A stretch of DNA of 6,270 bases from Flavobacteriia bacterium. Lineage in GTDB: Bacteria; Bacteroidota; Bacteroidia; Flavobacteriales_D; Crocinitomicaceae. Within the stretch, counting starts at the first letter, position 1, and each line of letters begins with the position of its first letter. A program made the position numbers and the translations under genes. Positions 1 through 5,595 of this stretch are shown here, in pieces. The DNA lies in NCBI GenBank assembly GCA_009925805.1, contig RFQF01000122.1, forward strand, positions 1 to 6,270. The letters run 5' to 3'. The notes under the pieces were generated by a model that ran no database searches, was not told where the DNA came from, and saw only the letters and a list, made by a program, of their open reading frames with translations.

Positions 1-1
1 T

Positions 2-106
2 AAATTTGGTTCTCGCGTAGATGTGTTTCTTCCCCTTGAAGCAAAAATTCACGTGACCCTAGGTCAAAAAGTAAAAAATCGCGCAGATATTCTTGCTTCA
101 TTGTGA
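2..106 (+). CDS. psd: Phosphatidylserine decarboxylase, C-terminal end (partial)
   Basis: This frame is open from the left edge and ends at TGA 104-106, giving 34 residues. It begins KFGSRVDVFLP and continues with a KIHVTLGQKV segment, which matches the C-terminus of the short, pyruvoyl-dependent phosphatidylserine decarboxylases common in Bacteroidota. In that family the proenzyme cuts itself between the Gly and Ser of FGSR (codons 8-10 and 11-13), and the Ser becomes the pyruvoyl cofactor. If that holds here, the whole 31-residue alpha chain lies in the window and the beta chain lies to the left. The enzyme converts phosphatidylserine to phosphatidylethanolamine at the inner membrane. The archaetidylserine-type relatives share the motif, so substrate is inferred. 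The 3' end overlaps the promoter of the next gene. Confidence 0.87.
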   Translation, partial: KFGSRVDVFLPLEAKIHVTLGQKVKNRADILASL

Positions 107-121
107 AAATTCGTACTTTTA
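93..121 (+). promoter_or_regulatory. Bacteroidota-type promoter for the Lys/Cys-rich microprotein
   Basis: TTG at 93-95, an 18-base spacer and TACTTTTA at 114-121 fit the Bacteroidota housekeeping consensus (TTG, 17-23 bases, TAnnTTTG) except for the last base. It sits inside the end of psd and 16 bases before the ATG at 138, so the small gene can be expressed independently of psd. Assigned by eye from the consensus; no transcript data. Confidence 0.45.
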
Positions 122-137
122 TAGAAAATCAATTATC

Positions 138-329
138 ATGAAAAAAATCGTTTTATCTATCGCCTTAATGGCCTTTTCAGGAGGCATGGTCGCTAAAGTA
201 TATGCTGCTCAAACGGGCGTTAAAACAGAACTTCGCGACGACGACAAGAAAAAGAAGAAAAAAAAGAAGAGCTGTTGCTCCGCGAACGGCGAAAAGAAAT
301 GCTGTTCTGGAGGAACCAACAAACAGTAA
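138..329 (+). CDS. Exported Lys/Cys-rich microprotein of unknown function
   Basis: A 63-residue protein. I chose ATG 138 over the in-frame TTG at 93 because MKKIVLSIALMAF opens a textbook signal peptide and the TTG lies within psd. The n-region is MKK, the hydrophobic core spans about residues 4-18, and cleavage is likely after Ala23 or Ala24 (VYA|A or YAA|Q). The mature part of about 40 residues has an acidic DDD triplet (34-36), eight consecutive lysines (37-44), then two Cys-Cys pairs (46-47 and 55-56) with SCCS and KCCS context, ending in a short polar tail. I do not recognise the family. The paired cysteines suggest metal binding or disulfides, and the lysines suggest contact with anionic surfaces; both are inference. 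It stands alone with a promoter before it and a terminator after it. The lysine codons create a 26-base purine-only tract (246-271). Confidence 0.72.
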   Translation: MKKIVLSIALMAFSGGMVAKVYAAQTGVKTELRDDDKKKKKKKKSCCSANGEKKCCSGGTNKQ

Positions 330-350
330 TTCGAACATTAACGGAAATGT

Positions 351-373
351 AAGGGACTGAGGTCCCTTTTTTT
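351..373 (+). terminator. Intrinsic terminator after the microprotein gene
   Basis: A perfect 7-bp stem AAGGGAC / GTCCCTT (351-357 and 362-368) closes a TGAG loop and runs into seven T residues (367-373). It lies 21 bases after the microprotein stop and just beyond the stop of the convergent - strand gene (379-381). The T run is on the + strand. For - strand transcripts the stem is preceded by A residues but followed only by a weak T-rich stretch, so bidirectional action is possible but less certain. Confidence 0.85.
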
Positions 374-378
374 GTTCA

Positions 379-639
379 TTAAACGCTTATCGCATTTAAT
401 TTCTCCGAAAAAAGTTCTGATTTCTCATAAAATTCGTTACGAACCGAGGAGAAATCCGCTTTATTTTTTCCTTTATTTATACGCTCGATGAGCTCGTTGT
501 ACACCATAACCACCTCTTCAATCAAGGCTTCTGCATCGTGTACTTTATCATCGTGATGCTCTTGTAGGTACAAACATTCGTCAATGATATCAAATACCAA
601 CGCGTTGATTTCTTTTTTAAGGGTTCTTCGGTTTGCCAT
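379..639 (-). CDS. Small conserved-type Bacteroidota protein of unknown function
   Basis: An 86-residue protein read leftwards, beginning MANRRTLKKEIN at ATG 639-637 and ending at TAA 381-379. The frame stays open upstream to 768, but that extension would overlap the start of the methyltransferase gene and is basic/aromatic low-quality sequence, so I take the internal ATG. The N-terminal RRTLKKEIN opening resembles a family of short Bacteroidota hypothetical proteins that I recall from memory. No catalytic motif is visible. The rest is rich in Glu, Asp, Lys and hydrophobics, predicting mostly helices (about residues 8-30, 38-58 and 64-82). There is no signal peptide or membrane segment, so it is probably cytoplasmic. 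It is divergent from rlmI and convergent with the microprotein gene. Function unknown. Confidence 0.72.
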   Translation of the reverse strand: MANRRTLKKEINALVFDIIDECLYLQEHHDDKVHDAEALIEEVVMVYNELIERINKGKNKADFSSVRNEFYEKSELFSEKLNAISV

Positions 640-664
640 TTTTTGATTTTTACGACGAAGATAC

Positions 665-672
665 CAAAAATA
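665..672 (-). promoter_or_regulatory. Putative -7 element of the - strand small gene
   Basis: Read on the - strand, positions 672-665 give TATTTTTG, an exact match to TAnnTTTG, 25 bases before the ATG at 639. No TTG is present at the usual 17-23 base distance, so the upstream half is weak. It faces away from the rlmI promoter, whose TTG starts only 7 bases to the right. Confidence 0.4.
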
Positions 673-678
673 AAAGGG

Positions 679-707
679 TTGCCTCTTGCCTTTTATACGT
701 AATTTTG
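679..707 (+). promoter_or_regulatory. Consensus Bacteroidota promoter driving rlmI
   Basis: TTG at 679-681, an 18-base spacer and TAATTTTG at 700-707 match the Bacteroidota consensus at every defined position. This is the best promoter in the window. Only four bases separate it from the ATG at 712, so transcription would start at or next to the start codon, implying a leaderless or nearly leaderless mRNA. It probably drives the tightly packed rlmI, MATE and fmt genes. Confidence 0.6.
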
Positions 708-711
708 ACCA

Positions 712-1653
712 ATGTTGCCTGAAATCACCTTGAAAAAAGGAAAAGAAACCTCGCTTTTGCGTCGGCATCCATGGGTGTTTTCAGGAGCTATTTCCTCGGA
801 TACAAAAGCATTATTGGACGGTGATTGTGTTCGGGTTATTTCGCATTCCGGAAGCTATTTGGGTACAGGTCATTTTCAACATGGGAGCATTTCCGTTCGT
901 ATATTAACCTTTGAAGAAGAACCCTTAGATCAGAAATTTTGGAATCTGCGAATTGAACGATTGATTGCCCTGAGGAAAACGCTCAATCTGTTGGAACCTT
1001 CGGGAATTTGTCGATTATGCCATGGAGAAGGCGACGAGTTACCCGGTTTAATTATGGACTATTATAACGGAACCGTGGTACTGCAATGCCATTCGGTTGG
1101 TATGCTCTTTCATCTGGACGCGATTAAAACGGCGTTGCAACAGGGGCTTGGATCCGATTTCAAAGCGCTTTATCACAAATCCTCGGACACACTTCCCAAG
1201 CGCCAAAAACACCAAGATGGCTACCTGTACGGTGACTGCCCTACCCCGCATGTAGCCTTGGAGGACGGCATCAAGTACGCCATCGATTGGGTAGGTGGTC
1301 AGAAAACCGGTTTTTTCATTGATCAGCGCGATAATCGGTCGTTGTTGGGGAAAATGGCTCCGGGGAAAACCGTATTGAATGCCTTTTGTTATTCAGGGGG
1401 ATTTAGCTTGCAAGCATTAAAAAACGGAGCTAAACGGGTGTATTCCCTGGATTCCTCTGCAAAAGCCATCGCATTAACCGAACAAAATCTTGCCCTGAAT
1501 GCGTTTCATGAGCGTCACGTATCCGTGGTGGCCGATGCCATGGAATTTTTGAAAGAACTGCCAGAACCTTTCGACATTATTGTGTTGGATCCTCCTGCTT
1601 TTGCGAAGCACTTAGATAAAAACATAAAGCTGTGCAAGGATACAAACGCTTGA
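712..1653 (+). CDS. rlmI: RlmI-like 23S rRNA m5C methyltransferase, 5' part of a frameshifted gene
   Basis: As written this frame gives 313 residues, of which the first 303 belong to an RlmI-type protein, the SAM-dependent methyltransferase that in E. coli makes m5C1962 in 23S rRNA. Residues about 3-78 are the PUA domain, with the hallmark RRHPWVFSGAI near 17-27. The Rossmann methyltransferase domain follows: GQKTGFFIDQRDNR at 196-209, SAM motif I VLNAFCYSGGF at 221-231, acidic motif II VYSLDSS at 243-249, and motif IV DPPAF at 293-297. After Lys303 the reading shifts and ends in ten unrelated residues. The missing 85 residues are in the next frame (1623-1880). The start at 712 fits the family N-terminus and has a consensus promoter just before it. 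As it stands the product lacks the presumed catalytic cysteine and the last strands of the fold, so it is probably inactive unless the frameshift is a sequence error. Confidence 0.85.
   Translation: MLPEITLKKGKETSLLRRHPWVFSGAISSDTKALLDGDCVRVISHSGSYLGTGHFQHGSISVRILTFEEEPLDQKFWNLRIERLIALRKTLNLLEPSGICRLCHGEGDELPGLIMDYYNGTVVLQCHSVGMLFHLDAIKTALQQGLGSDFKALYHKSSDTLPKRQKHQDGYLYGDCPTPHVALEDGIKYAIDWVGGQKTGFFIDQRDNRSLLGKMAPGKTVLNAFCYSGGFSLQALKNGAKRVYSLDSSAKAIALTEQNLALNAFHERHVSVVADAMEFLKELPEPFDIIVLDPPAFAKHLDKNIKLCKDTNA
1618..1622 (+). other. Frameshift site in rlmI (A run one base short)
   Basis: The rlmI frame reads GAT AAA AAC ATA across five A residues. With six A residues the reading becomes D-K-K-H-K-A-V-Q-G-Y-K-R-L-N, which is what the family shows here. 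A one-base loss in the A run, real or technical, explains the break completely. The repaired protein would be 389 residues, close to the 396 of E. coli RlmI. Confidence 0.85.
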
Positions 1654-1880
1654 ATGCCCATGCACTGCGGCAAATTAAACCCGGAGGAATTCTCTTCACC
1701 TTTTCTTGTTCGCAAGTTATTGATAAAGAATTGTTTCAGCACACCCTGATTTCCGCAGCGATTGATTCCGGACGGAAAGTCAAAGTATTGCATCAATTGC
1801 ATCAACCGGCGGATCATCCCATTGGCGCATTTCACCCCGAAGGAGAATATTTAAAAGGCTTGGTATTATATGTCGAATGA
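1623..1880 (+). pseudogene. rlmI: C-terminal part of the frameshifted RlmI-like methyltransferase
   Basis: These 85 codons, from CAT 1623 to TGA 1878-1880, complete the methyltransferase fold. They begin HKAVQGYKRLN, then a GGILFTFSCS motif VI strand, and end GLVLYVE. RNA m5C methyltransferases use a motif VI cysteine as nucleophile, so the Cys at codon 1707-1709 (residue 333 of the repaired protein) is the presumed catalytic residue; this assignment is inference from the family. The only early start in this frame is a GTG at 1632, and a separate product starting there would lack the SAM-binding site, so independent function is unlikely. The frame has no further damage, so the break is recent or technical. 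Its end overlaps the MATE gene by 11 bases. Confidence 0.82.
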
Positions 1881-3210
1881 AATTCTCCCCTTAAAATACA
1901 AAAGCATTCTATCGGTGGCATTGCCAATGATGGTTTCCGGTTTTATCCAGTCGGTGGTGCTCATTACGGACAGCGCTTTCATTAGCCGATATTCCGTAGA
2001 AGGATTTGACGCTGTGGGGAATGCCGGCTTGGCCTACATTACCTTTTTTATGATGTTGATGGGAATGTCTGACGGTGCGCAAATCTTGATGGCCCGAAGA
2101 ATTGGCGAACAGCGAATAAATGCGGTGGGACGCCAAATGACGGCAGCATGGATCGTTTTGAGTGTTTTAGCGTTGGCGTTTTTTGTGCTTTTAGAACTTG
2201 TGATTCCGAACTTGATTCTGGCACAATCCCTGAATTTGGAGGTTGCAAAACTTCAAGGCGTGTTTTTAGGTTACCGTTCGTACGGCCTGTTTTTTTGCGT
2301 GATTACCTTAGGATTTCAAGCCTTTTATCTAGCCCAAGGCCGAACTTCCGTGGTTCTTATAGCGGCTATTTTGACCGCCACAAGCAACATTGTTTTGGAT
2401 TACTTTTTAATATTCGGACACGGTATTTTTCCAGAAATGGGGGTTGCGGGTGCTGCCTTGGCTAGTACTGCGGCAGACGGAATAGGTATGCTGTTTTTAA
2501 TCATTATAACCTTGGTCACCAAGGACCATCGAACCTTTGAATTCTTTCGCGAGTTTAAAAAAATTGGGGTAGAAATCACGGACTTATTAAAAGTGGGAAC
2601 CCCGTTGCTCTTGCAAGGATTTTCAGCCCTCTTTACCTGGACCCTCTTTTTTACATGGATCGAGCAAATGGGGAAATTCGAATTGACCGTGTCGCAAAAC
2701 ATCCGTTCCTTATATTTTTTGGCCTTTGTACCGATTTGGGGCTTTGCTAGCACCACCAAAACCTATATTTCCCAGTACATAGGCGCCGGAAAACAGGATT
2801 CTCTCCCCTTGATTCAACGAAGAATACAGCGATTAACCCTGGTTTTTTTATTATTGTTCTTCCATGGAGCCTTGTTGTACCCAGAAACCCTGATTTCAAT
2901 GGTCAATCCGCATCAAGCATACTTAGCAACGAGCAGCGCTATTTTGCGCCTTATCATTGGGTCGATTCTCATTTATGGCGTGGTTTCCGTGTATTTCCAA
3001 ACCATCCACGGTAGTGGCAATACGGTGGCCTCCATGACCATTGAAATCATCTCCGTTGGAGTTTATATGCTGTTTGTTTTTCTGTTCATCAAAGTATTCC
3101 ATTTTCAAATCTATTACGTTTGGACCGTTGAATACATCTATTTCGGGGTCATGGGAAGCTTGTCCTTCCTTTACCTTCGTACCTTTAAATGGAATCAAAA
3201 AGTGATCTGA
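1870..3210 (+). CDS. MATE family multidrug/Na+ or H+ antiporter
   Basis: A 446-residue, very hydrophobic protein of normal length for the MATE family, whose members export drugs or metabolites across the inner membrane in exchange for Na+ or H+. About twelve hydrophobic segments are visible, in two halves. The N-half carries ALPMMVSGFIQSVV with D34 in TM1, the NIVLDYFLIFG stretch (173-183) and GVAGAALAST (191-200). The C-half begins near residue 240 with KVGTPLLLQG and ends with a short basic tail. The substrate cannot be told from sequence. ATG 1870 lies 11 bases inside the end of rlmI, and the stop TGA shares one base with the fmt ATG (TGATG), indicating a translationally coupled operon. 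The upstream rlmI frameshift leaves about 216 untranslated bases before this start and could lower its expression. Confidence 0.9.
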   Translation: MSNEILPLKYKSILSVALPMMVSGFIQSVVLITDSAFISRYSVEGFDAVGNAGLAYITFFMMLMGMSDGAQILMARRIGEQRINAVGRQMTAAWIVLSVLALAFFVLLELVIPNLILAQSLNLEVAKLQGVFLGYRSYGLFFCVITLGFQAFYLAQGRTSVVLIAAILTATSNIVLDYFLIFGHGIFPEMGVAGAALASTAADGIGMLFLIIITLVTKDHRTFEFFREFKKIGVEITDLLKVGTPLLLQGFSALFTWTLFFTWIEQMGKFELTVSQNIRSLYFLAFVPIWGFASTTKTYISQYIGAGKQDSLPLIQRRIQRLTLVFLLLFFHGALLYPETLISMVNPHQAYLATSSAILRLIIGSILIYGVVSVYFQTIHGSGNTVASMTIEIISVGVYMLFVFLFIKVFHFQIYYVWTVEYIYFGVMGSLSFLYLRTFKWNQKVI

Positions 3211-4154
3211 TGGGTTTGAAGGTCGTATTTATGGGAACCCCCTTGTTCGCAAAGTACATGTTGCAAGGGCTTTTGGAATCGAAGTACCAAGTAGTTGGGG
3301 TAGTTACAGTAGCGGATAAACCGGCAGGCCGTGGGCAAAAGTTGCAGGAAAGTGAAGTGAAACGTCTGGCCCAAGCTCATAGGATTCCCCTCCTTCAACC
3401 TACCTCGCTGAAAGATCCTGAATTCCTTTCCCAATTAGCCGCTTTTGATGCCGACCTTTTTGTGGTGGTAGCCTTTCGCATGCTCCCTGAGGTTGTTTGG
3501 AACATGCCCCGAATGGGTACCATCAACCTGCACGCATCGTTATTGCCAAATTATCGCGGAGCTGCCCCGATTCATTGGGCGATCATGAACGGCGAGGAAC
3601 AAACAGGATTAAGCACTTTTTTCATCAACGACCGGATAGATTGCGGAGAACTATTACTGCAACACACCCTGAACATAGCCCCTCGTTGGACCACGGGTAT
3701 ATTGCACGACGCGATGCTCGAACCCGGAAGCCAGCTCATACTAGCAACCTTGAACGCGTTAGAACAAGGTACGTTAAAAGCAACACCTCAAAAACCTACG
3801 AGCGACTTAAAAGAGGCACCCAAACTTACCAAACTGAACACGCGCATTCATCCCCAGTTCAGCGCAACGAGAATTGACCGCCTTGTTCGTGGTTTGAATC
3901 CTTTTCCTTCGGCTTACGCGGTATTCATCGATCAGAAAAGTTTAAAACAGGTATTATGTAAAATTCACGAAGGATTTCCAATGGATGGCACATCCGACCC
4001 CAAGGAACCCTTGAAACCAAGTCCTCAAGGCATTTTAATCCCCTGTGAAGAAGGTTATTTTTGTGTTACTAAATTGCAGTTGGAAGGCAAAAAATCGATG
4101 GATTTTAAAGCTTTTCTCGCAGGGAACGATCCTACGAACTTTCGGTTGGAATAA
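3210..4154 (+). CDS. fmt: Methionyl-tRNA formyltransferase
   Basis: A 314-residue cytoplasmic enzyme that transfers a formyl group from 10-formyl-tetrahydrofolate to Met-tRNA(fMet) for translation initiation. I chose ATG 3210, because MGLKVVFMGTP matches the family N-terminus directly; an in-frame ATG at 3189 would add seven residues deep in the MATE gene. The formyltransferase domain covers about 3-190. The DKPAGRGQKL loop (36-45) is the tRNA-contact insertion typical of Fmt. The signature NLHASLLPNYRGAAP spans 106-120, and the catalytic triad is N106, H108 and D144 (in DRIDCGELL). The C-terminal OB-like domain starts around 205 with the APKLTK linker just before it and RLVRGLNPFPSAY at 224-236. 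Nothing essential is missing. It shares one base with the MATE stop. It closes the operon-like run, followed by 53 bases without a clear terminator. Confidence 0.96.
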   Translation: MGLKVVFMGTPLFAKYMLQGLLESKYQVVGVVTVADKPAGRGQKLQESEVKRLAQAHRIPLLQPTSLKDPEFLSQLAAFDADLFVVVAFRMLPEVVWNMPRMGTINLHASLLPNYRGAAPIHWAIMNGEEQTGLSTFFINDRIDCGELLLQHTLNIAPRWTTGILHDAMLEPGSQLILATLNALEQGTLKATPQKPTSDLKEAPKLTKLNTRIHPQFSATRIDRLVRGLNPFPSAYAVFIDQKSLKQVLCKIHEGFPMDGTSDPKEPLKPSPQGILIPCEEGYFCVTKLQLEGKKSMDFKAFLAGNDPTNFRLE

Positions 4155-4192
4155 AAAAAATCGTTTTAAGGTTCACCGTTTTGATAAAATGT

Positions 4193-4200
4193 TATTTTTA
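4193..4200 (+). promoter_or_regulatory. Putative -7 element before the 117-residue gene
   Basis: TATTTTTA at 4193-4200 matches TAnnTTTG except at the last base and ends 7 bases before the ATG at 4208. A TTC at 4172-4174, 18 bases upstream, is the best candidate for the weak -33 half. The gene may instead be read through from fmt, since no terminator hairpin lies between them. Confidence 0.3.
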
Positions 4201-4207
4201 CCCTCAA

Positions 4208-4561
4208 ATGGCTGACTTTAAATCCAATCGAAAGGAGTTAGACGAAGAACTGGAAAAGTTCATGCGATTGCTGGAAGAATTGCTTCCGCACTATCATTAT
4301 TTGCTCAAAAAAAAGAATTTATCGCAAGATGAACTCACCCGTTTGGGAGAAATGGAGCATTACTTAATTGGCGTAAATGCCAAAATCCTTGAAATCAAAA
4401 AACGGCTTGAACAAGATTTATTCGGTCAATCCTTGCATACATATTACAAAACCAAAATGGAAGCCTATTCCGGTAATCCGCAAGCAAAACTAAAATTGGA
4501 GCGTATGCGCGATGCTTTTGCAGAGGCTTTGAAAACCGGAGAAATCATGAATTTTAATTAA
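4208..4561 (+). CDS. Helical, charged protein of unknown function (117 residues)
   Basis: The protein runs from ATG 4208 to TAA 4559-4561; an in-frame TTG at 4181 is less likely as start. It is rich in Glu, Lys and Leu and predicted almost wholly alpha-helical. A first helix with heptad-like leucines spans about 8-34 (ELDEELEKFMRLLEELL), a second about 41-73, and a third near 92-112. The central HYLIGVNAKILEIKKRLEQDLFG stretch (57-79) looks like a conserved core, and the tail ends in MNFN. There is no signal peptide, membrane span or catalytic motif. I do not recognise a named family; it resembles small uncharacterised Bacteroidota proteins. It lies 53 bases after fmt and 29 bases before gpsA. 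Probably a cytoplasmic structural or binding protein, which is inference only. Confidence 0.72.
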   Translation: MADFKSNRKELDEELEKFMRLLEELLPHYHYLLKKKNLSQDELTRLGEMEHYLIGVNAKILEIKKRLEQDLFGQSLHTYYKTKMEAYSGNPQAKLKLERMRDAFAEALKTGEIMNFN

Positions 4562-4576
4562 TTCTGCGATAAATCT

Positions 4577-4584
4577 TACCTTTG
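4577..4584 (+). promoter_or_regulatory. Putative -7 element before gpsA
   Basis: TACCTTTG at 4577-4584 is an exact TAnnTTTG match. There is no TTG at the expected distance; the best upstream half is the TTT at 4553-4555, 21 bases away. The expected transcription start falls around 4589-4591, on the GTG proposed as the gpsA start codon. Confidence 0.45.
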
Positions 4585-4590
4585 ATTATC

Positions 4591-5595
4591 GTGCAAATTG
4601 AAAAAACCTATCGTTTTGGGGTACTGGGAAGTGGAAGTTGGGCCACCGCTTTGGCAAAATTGCTCGCGAACAACTTGAATCAAGTTTCTTGGTTCCTGCG
4701 CAATACCGAACACATTGCTTATCTAAAAGCACATACCCATCCTCCAAAATATTTACAATCGGTAACATTCGATCTGGACCGTTTACACCTGTACGACGAC
4801 CTTGACGATTTTCTGGAAGCAACGGATATCATCCTCGTCGCCGTCCCATCAGCTTACCTCCATTCCACCTTAAGCCGGACGCAAACCAAGGCGTTTCATG
4901 GAAAATTCGTCCTTTCCGCAGTAAAAGGCATCATCCCTGAATTCCACGCTATCCCAGCCCGCTATTTCCACAAAACGTATGGAATTCCGTACGAAAATCT
5001 AGGGATTATTTGTGGCCCCTGCCATGCCGAAGAAATTGCACTGGAGCGTTTATCCTATTTGACGGTTGGAAGCGAAAATGAAGCCCTTCGCATGCTGATT
5101 TCGAGTGTTTTAAAATGTCATTATGTAGAAGTGCATGGCAACGATGATTTATTCGGCGCGGAATTATCCGCGATCCTCAAAAACGTATACGCACTCGCTT
5201 CGGGTATGTATGCAGGACTTGGCTATGGGGATAATTTTCAAGCCGTTTTAGTTTCGAATGCCCTGCAAGAAATGAAACGATTCATTGATCGGGTGCATCC
5301 AATCCATCGGGATGTGGCCTCCAGCGCTTATCTTGGGGATTTGTTGGTAACTTGTTATTCGAAATTTTCCAGAAATCGCACCTTCGGATTCATGCTCGGA
5401 CAAGGTTATTCCATTCAATCGGCAAAATTGGAGCTGGGCATGGTAGCCGAAGGATATTACGCTGCAAGTAGTTTGATGGAAATTAATAAAAAATTTGAAG
5501 TGTCTATGCCTATTTTAACGGCTGTTTATGACGTAATTTATCAGGGTGCTGAAGTAAGGAAGCGCATGCAGCATTTAACCCATCAACTATCATGA
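4591..5595 (+). CDS. gpsA: NAD(P)H-dependent glycerol-3-phosphate dehydrogenase
   Basis: A 334-residue cytoplasmic enzyme that reduces dihydroxyacetone phosphate to sn-glycerol-3-phosphate, the backbone of phospholipids. With GTG 4591 as residue 1, the Rossmann dinucleotide site is GVLGSGSWATA (10-20). SAVKGI holds the conserved Lys112, GPCHAEE at 142-148 is the Bacteroidota variant of the GPS/FAxE motif, ELSAILKNVYALASG (191-205) holds catalytic Lys197, and LGDLLVTC (248-255) holds Asp250. The C-terminal helical domain is complete. No ATG exists near the N-terminus. GTG 4591 and TTG 4582 are the options, and I prefer GTG because the TTG overlaps the promoter element. It overlaps the downstream aspartate kinase by four bases (ATGA), so the two are probably co-translated. 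It pairs functionally with psd at the left edge in phospholipid synthesis. Confidence 0.95.
   Translation: MQIEKTYRFGVLGSGSWATALAKLLANNLNQVSWFLRNTEHIAYLKAHTHPPKYLQSVTFDLDRLHLYDDLDDFLEATDIILVAVPSAYLHSTLSRTQTKAFHGKFVLSAVKGIIPEFHAIPARYFHKTYGIPYENLGIICGPCHAEEIALERLSYLTVGSENEALRMLISSVLKCHYVEVHGNDDLFGAELSAILKNVYALASGMYAGLGYGDNFQAVLVSNALQEMKRFIDRVHPIHRDVASSAYLGDLLVTCYSKFSRNRTFGFMLGQGYSIQSAKLELGMVAEGYYAASSLMEINKKFEVSMPILTAVYDVIYQGAEVRKRMQHLTHQLS

Noticed and set aside
237..251. DDDK in the microprotein as a protease recognition site
   Set aside because: It has only three aspartates, and the motif is a natural result of an acidic block next to poly-lysine.
640..768. Upstream extension of the - strand small gene to 768
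   Set aside because: It would overlap the rlmI start and both promoters, and its residues look non-coding; ATG 639 gives a family-like N-terminus.
1617..1623. Programmed -1 ribosomal frameshifting at T AAA AAC to rescue RlmI
   Set aside because: The heptamer breaks the slippery rule: after a -1 slip the P-site lysine tRNA would have to pair with TAA. A five-A run is also short for polymerase slippage. A one-base loss or sequencing error is simpler.
1515..1835. Open frame on the - strand across the rlmI break
   Set aside because: It lies opposite clear methyltransferase sequence in both + frames and has no recognisable protein features.
2048..2759. Several open frames on both strands inside the MATE gene
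   Set aside because: They are shadows of a strongly supported membrane-protein frame, with odd composition and no motifs.
3497..3877. A + strand frame of 126 codons inside fmt
   Set aside because: It overlaps the catalytic signature of fmt, is rich in Arg, His and Thr as expected of an out-of-frame reading, and has no promoter.
4151..4185. Possible terminator after fmt (A run followed by TCGTTTT)
   Set aside because: There is no GC-containing stem; it is only AT-rich sequence, so read-through into the next gene is plausible.
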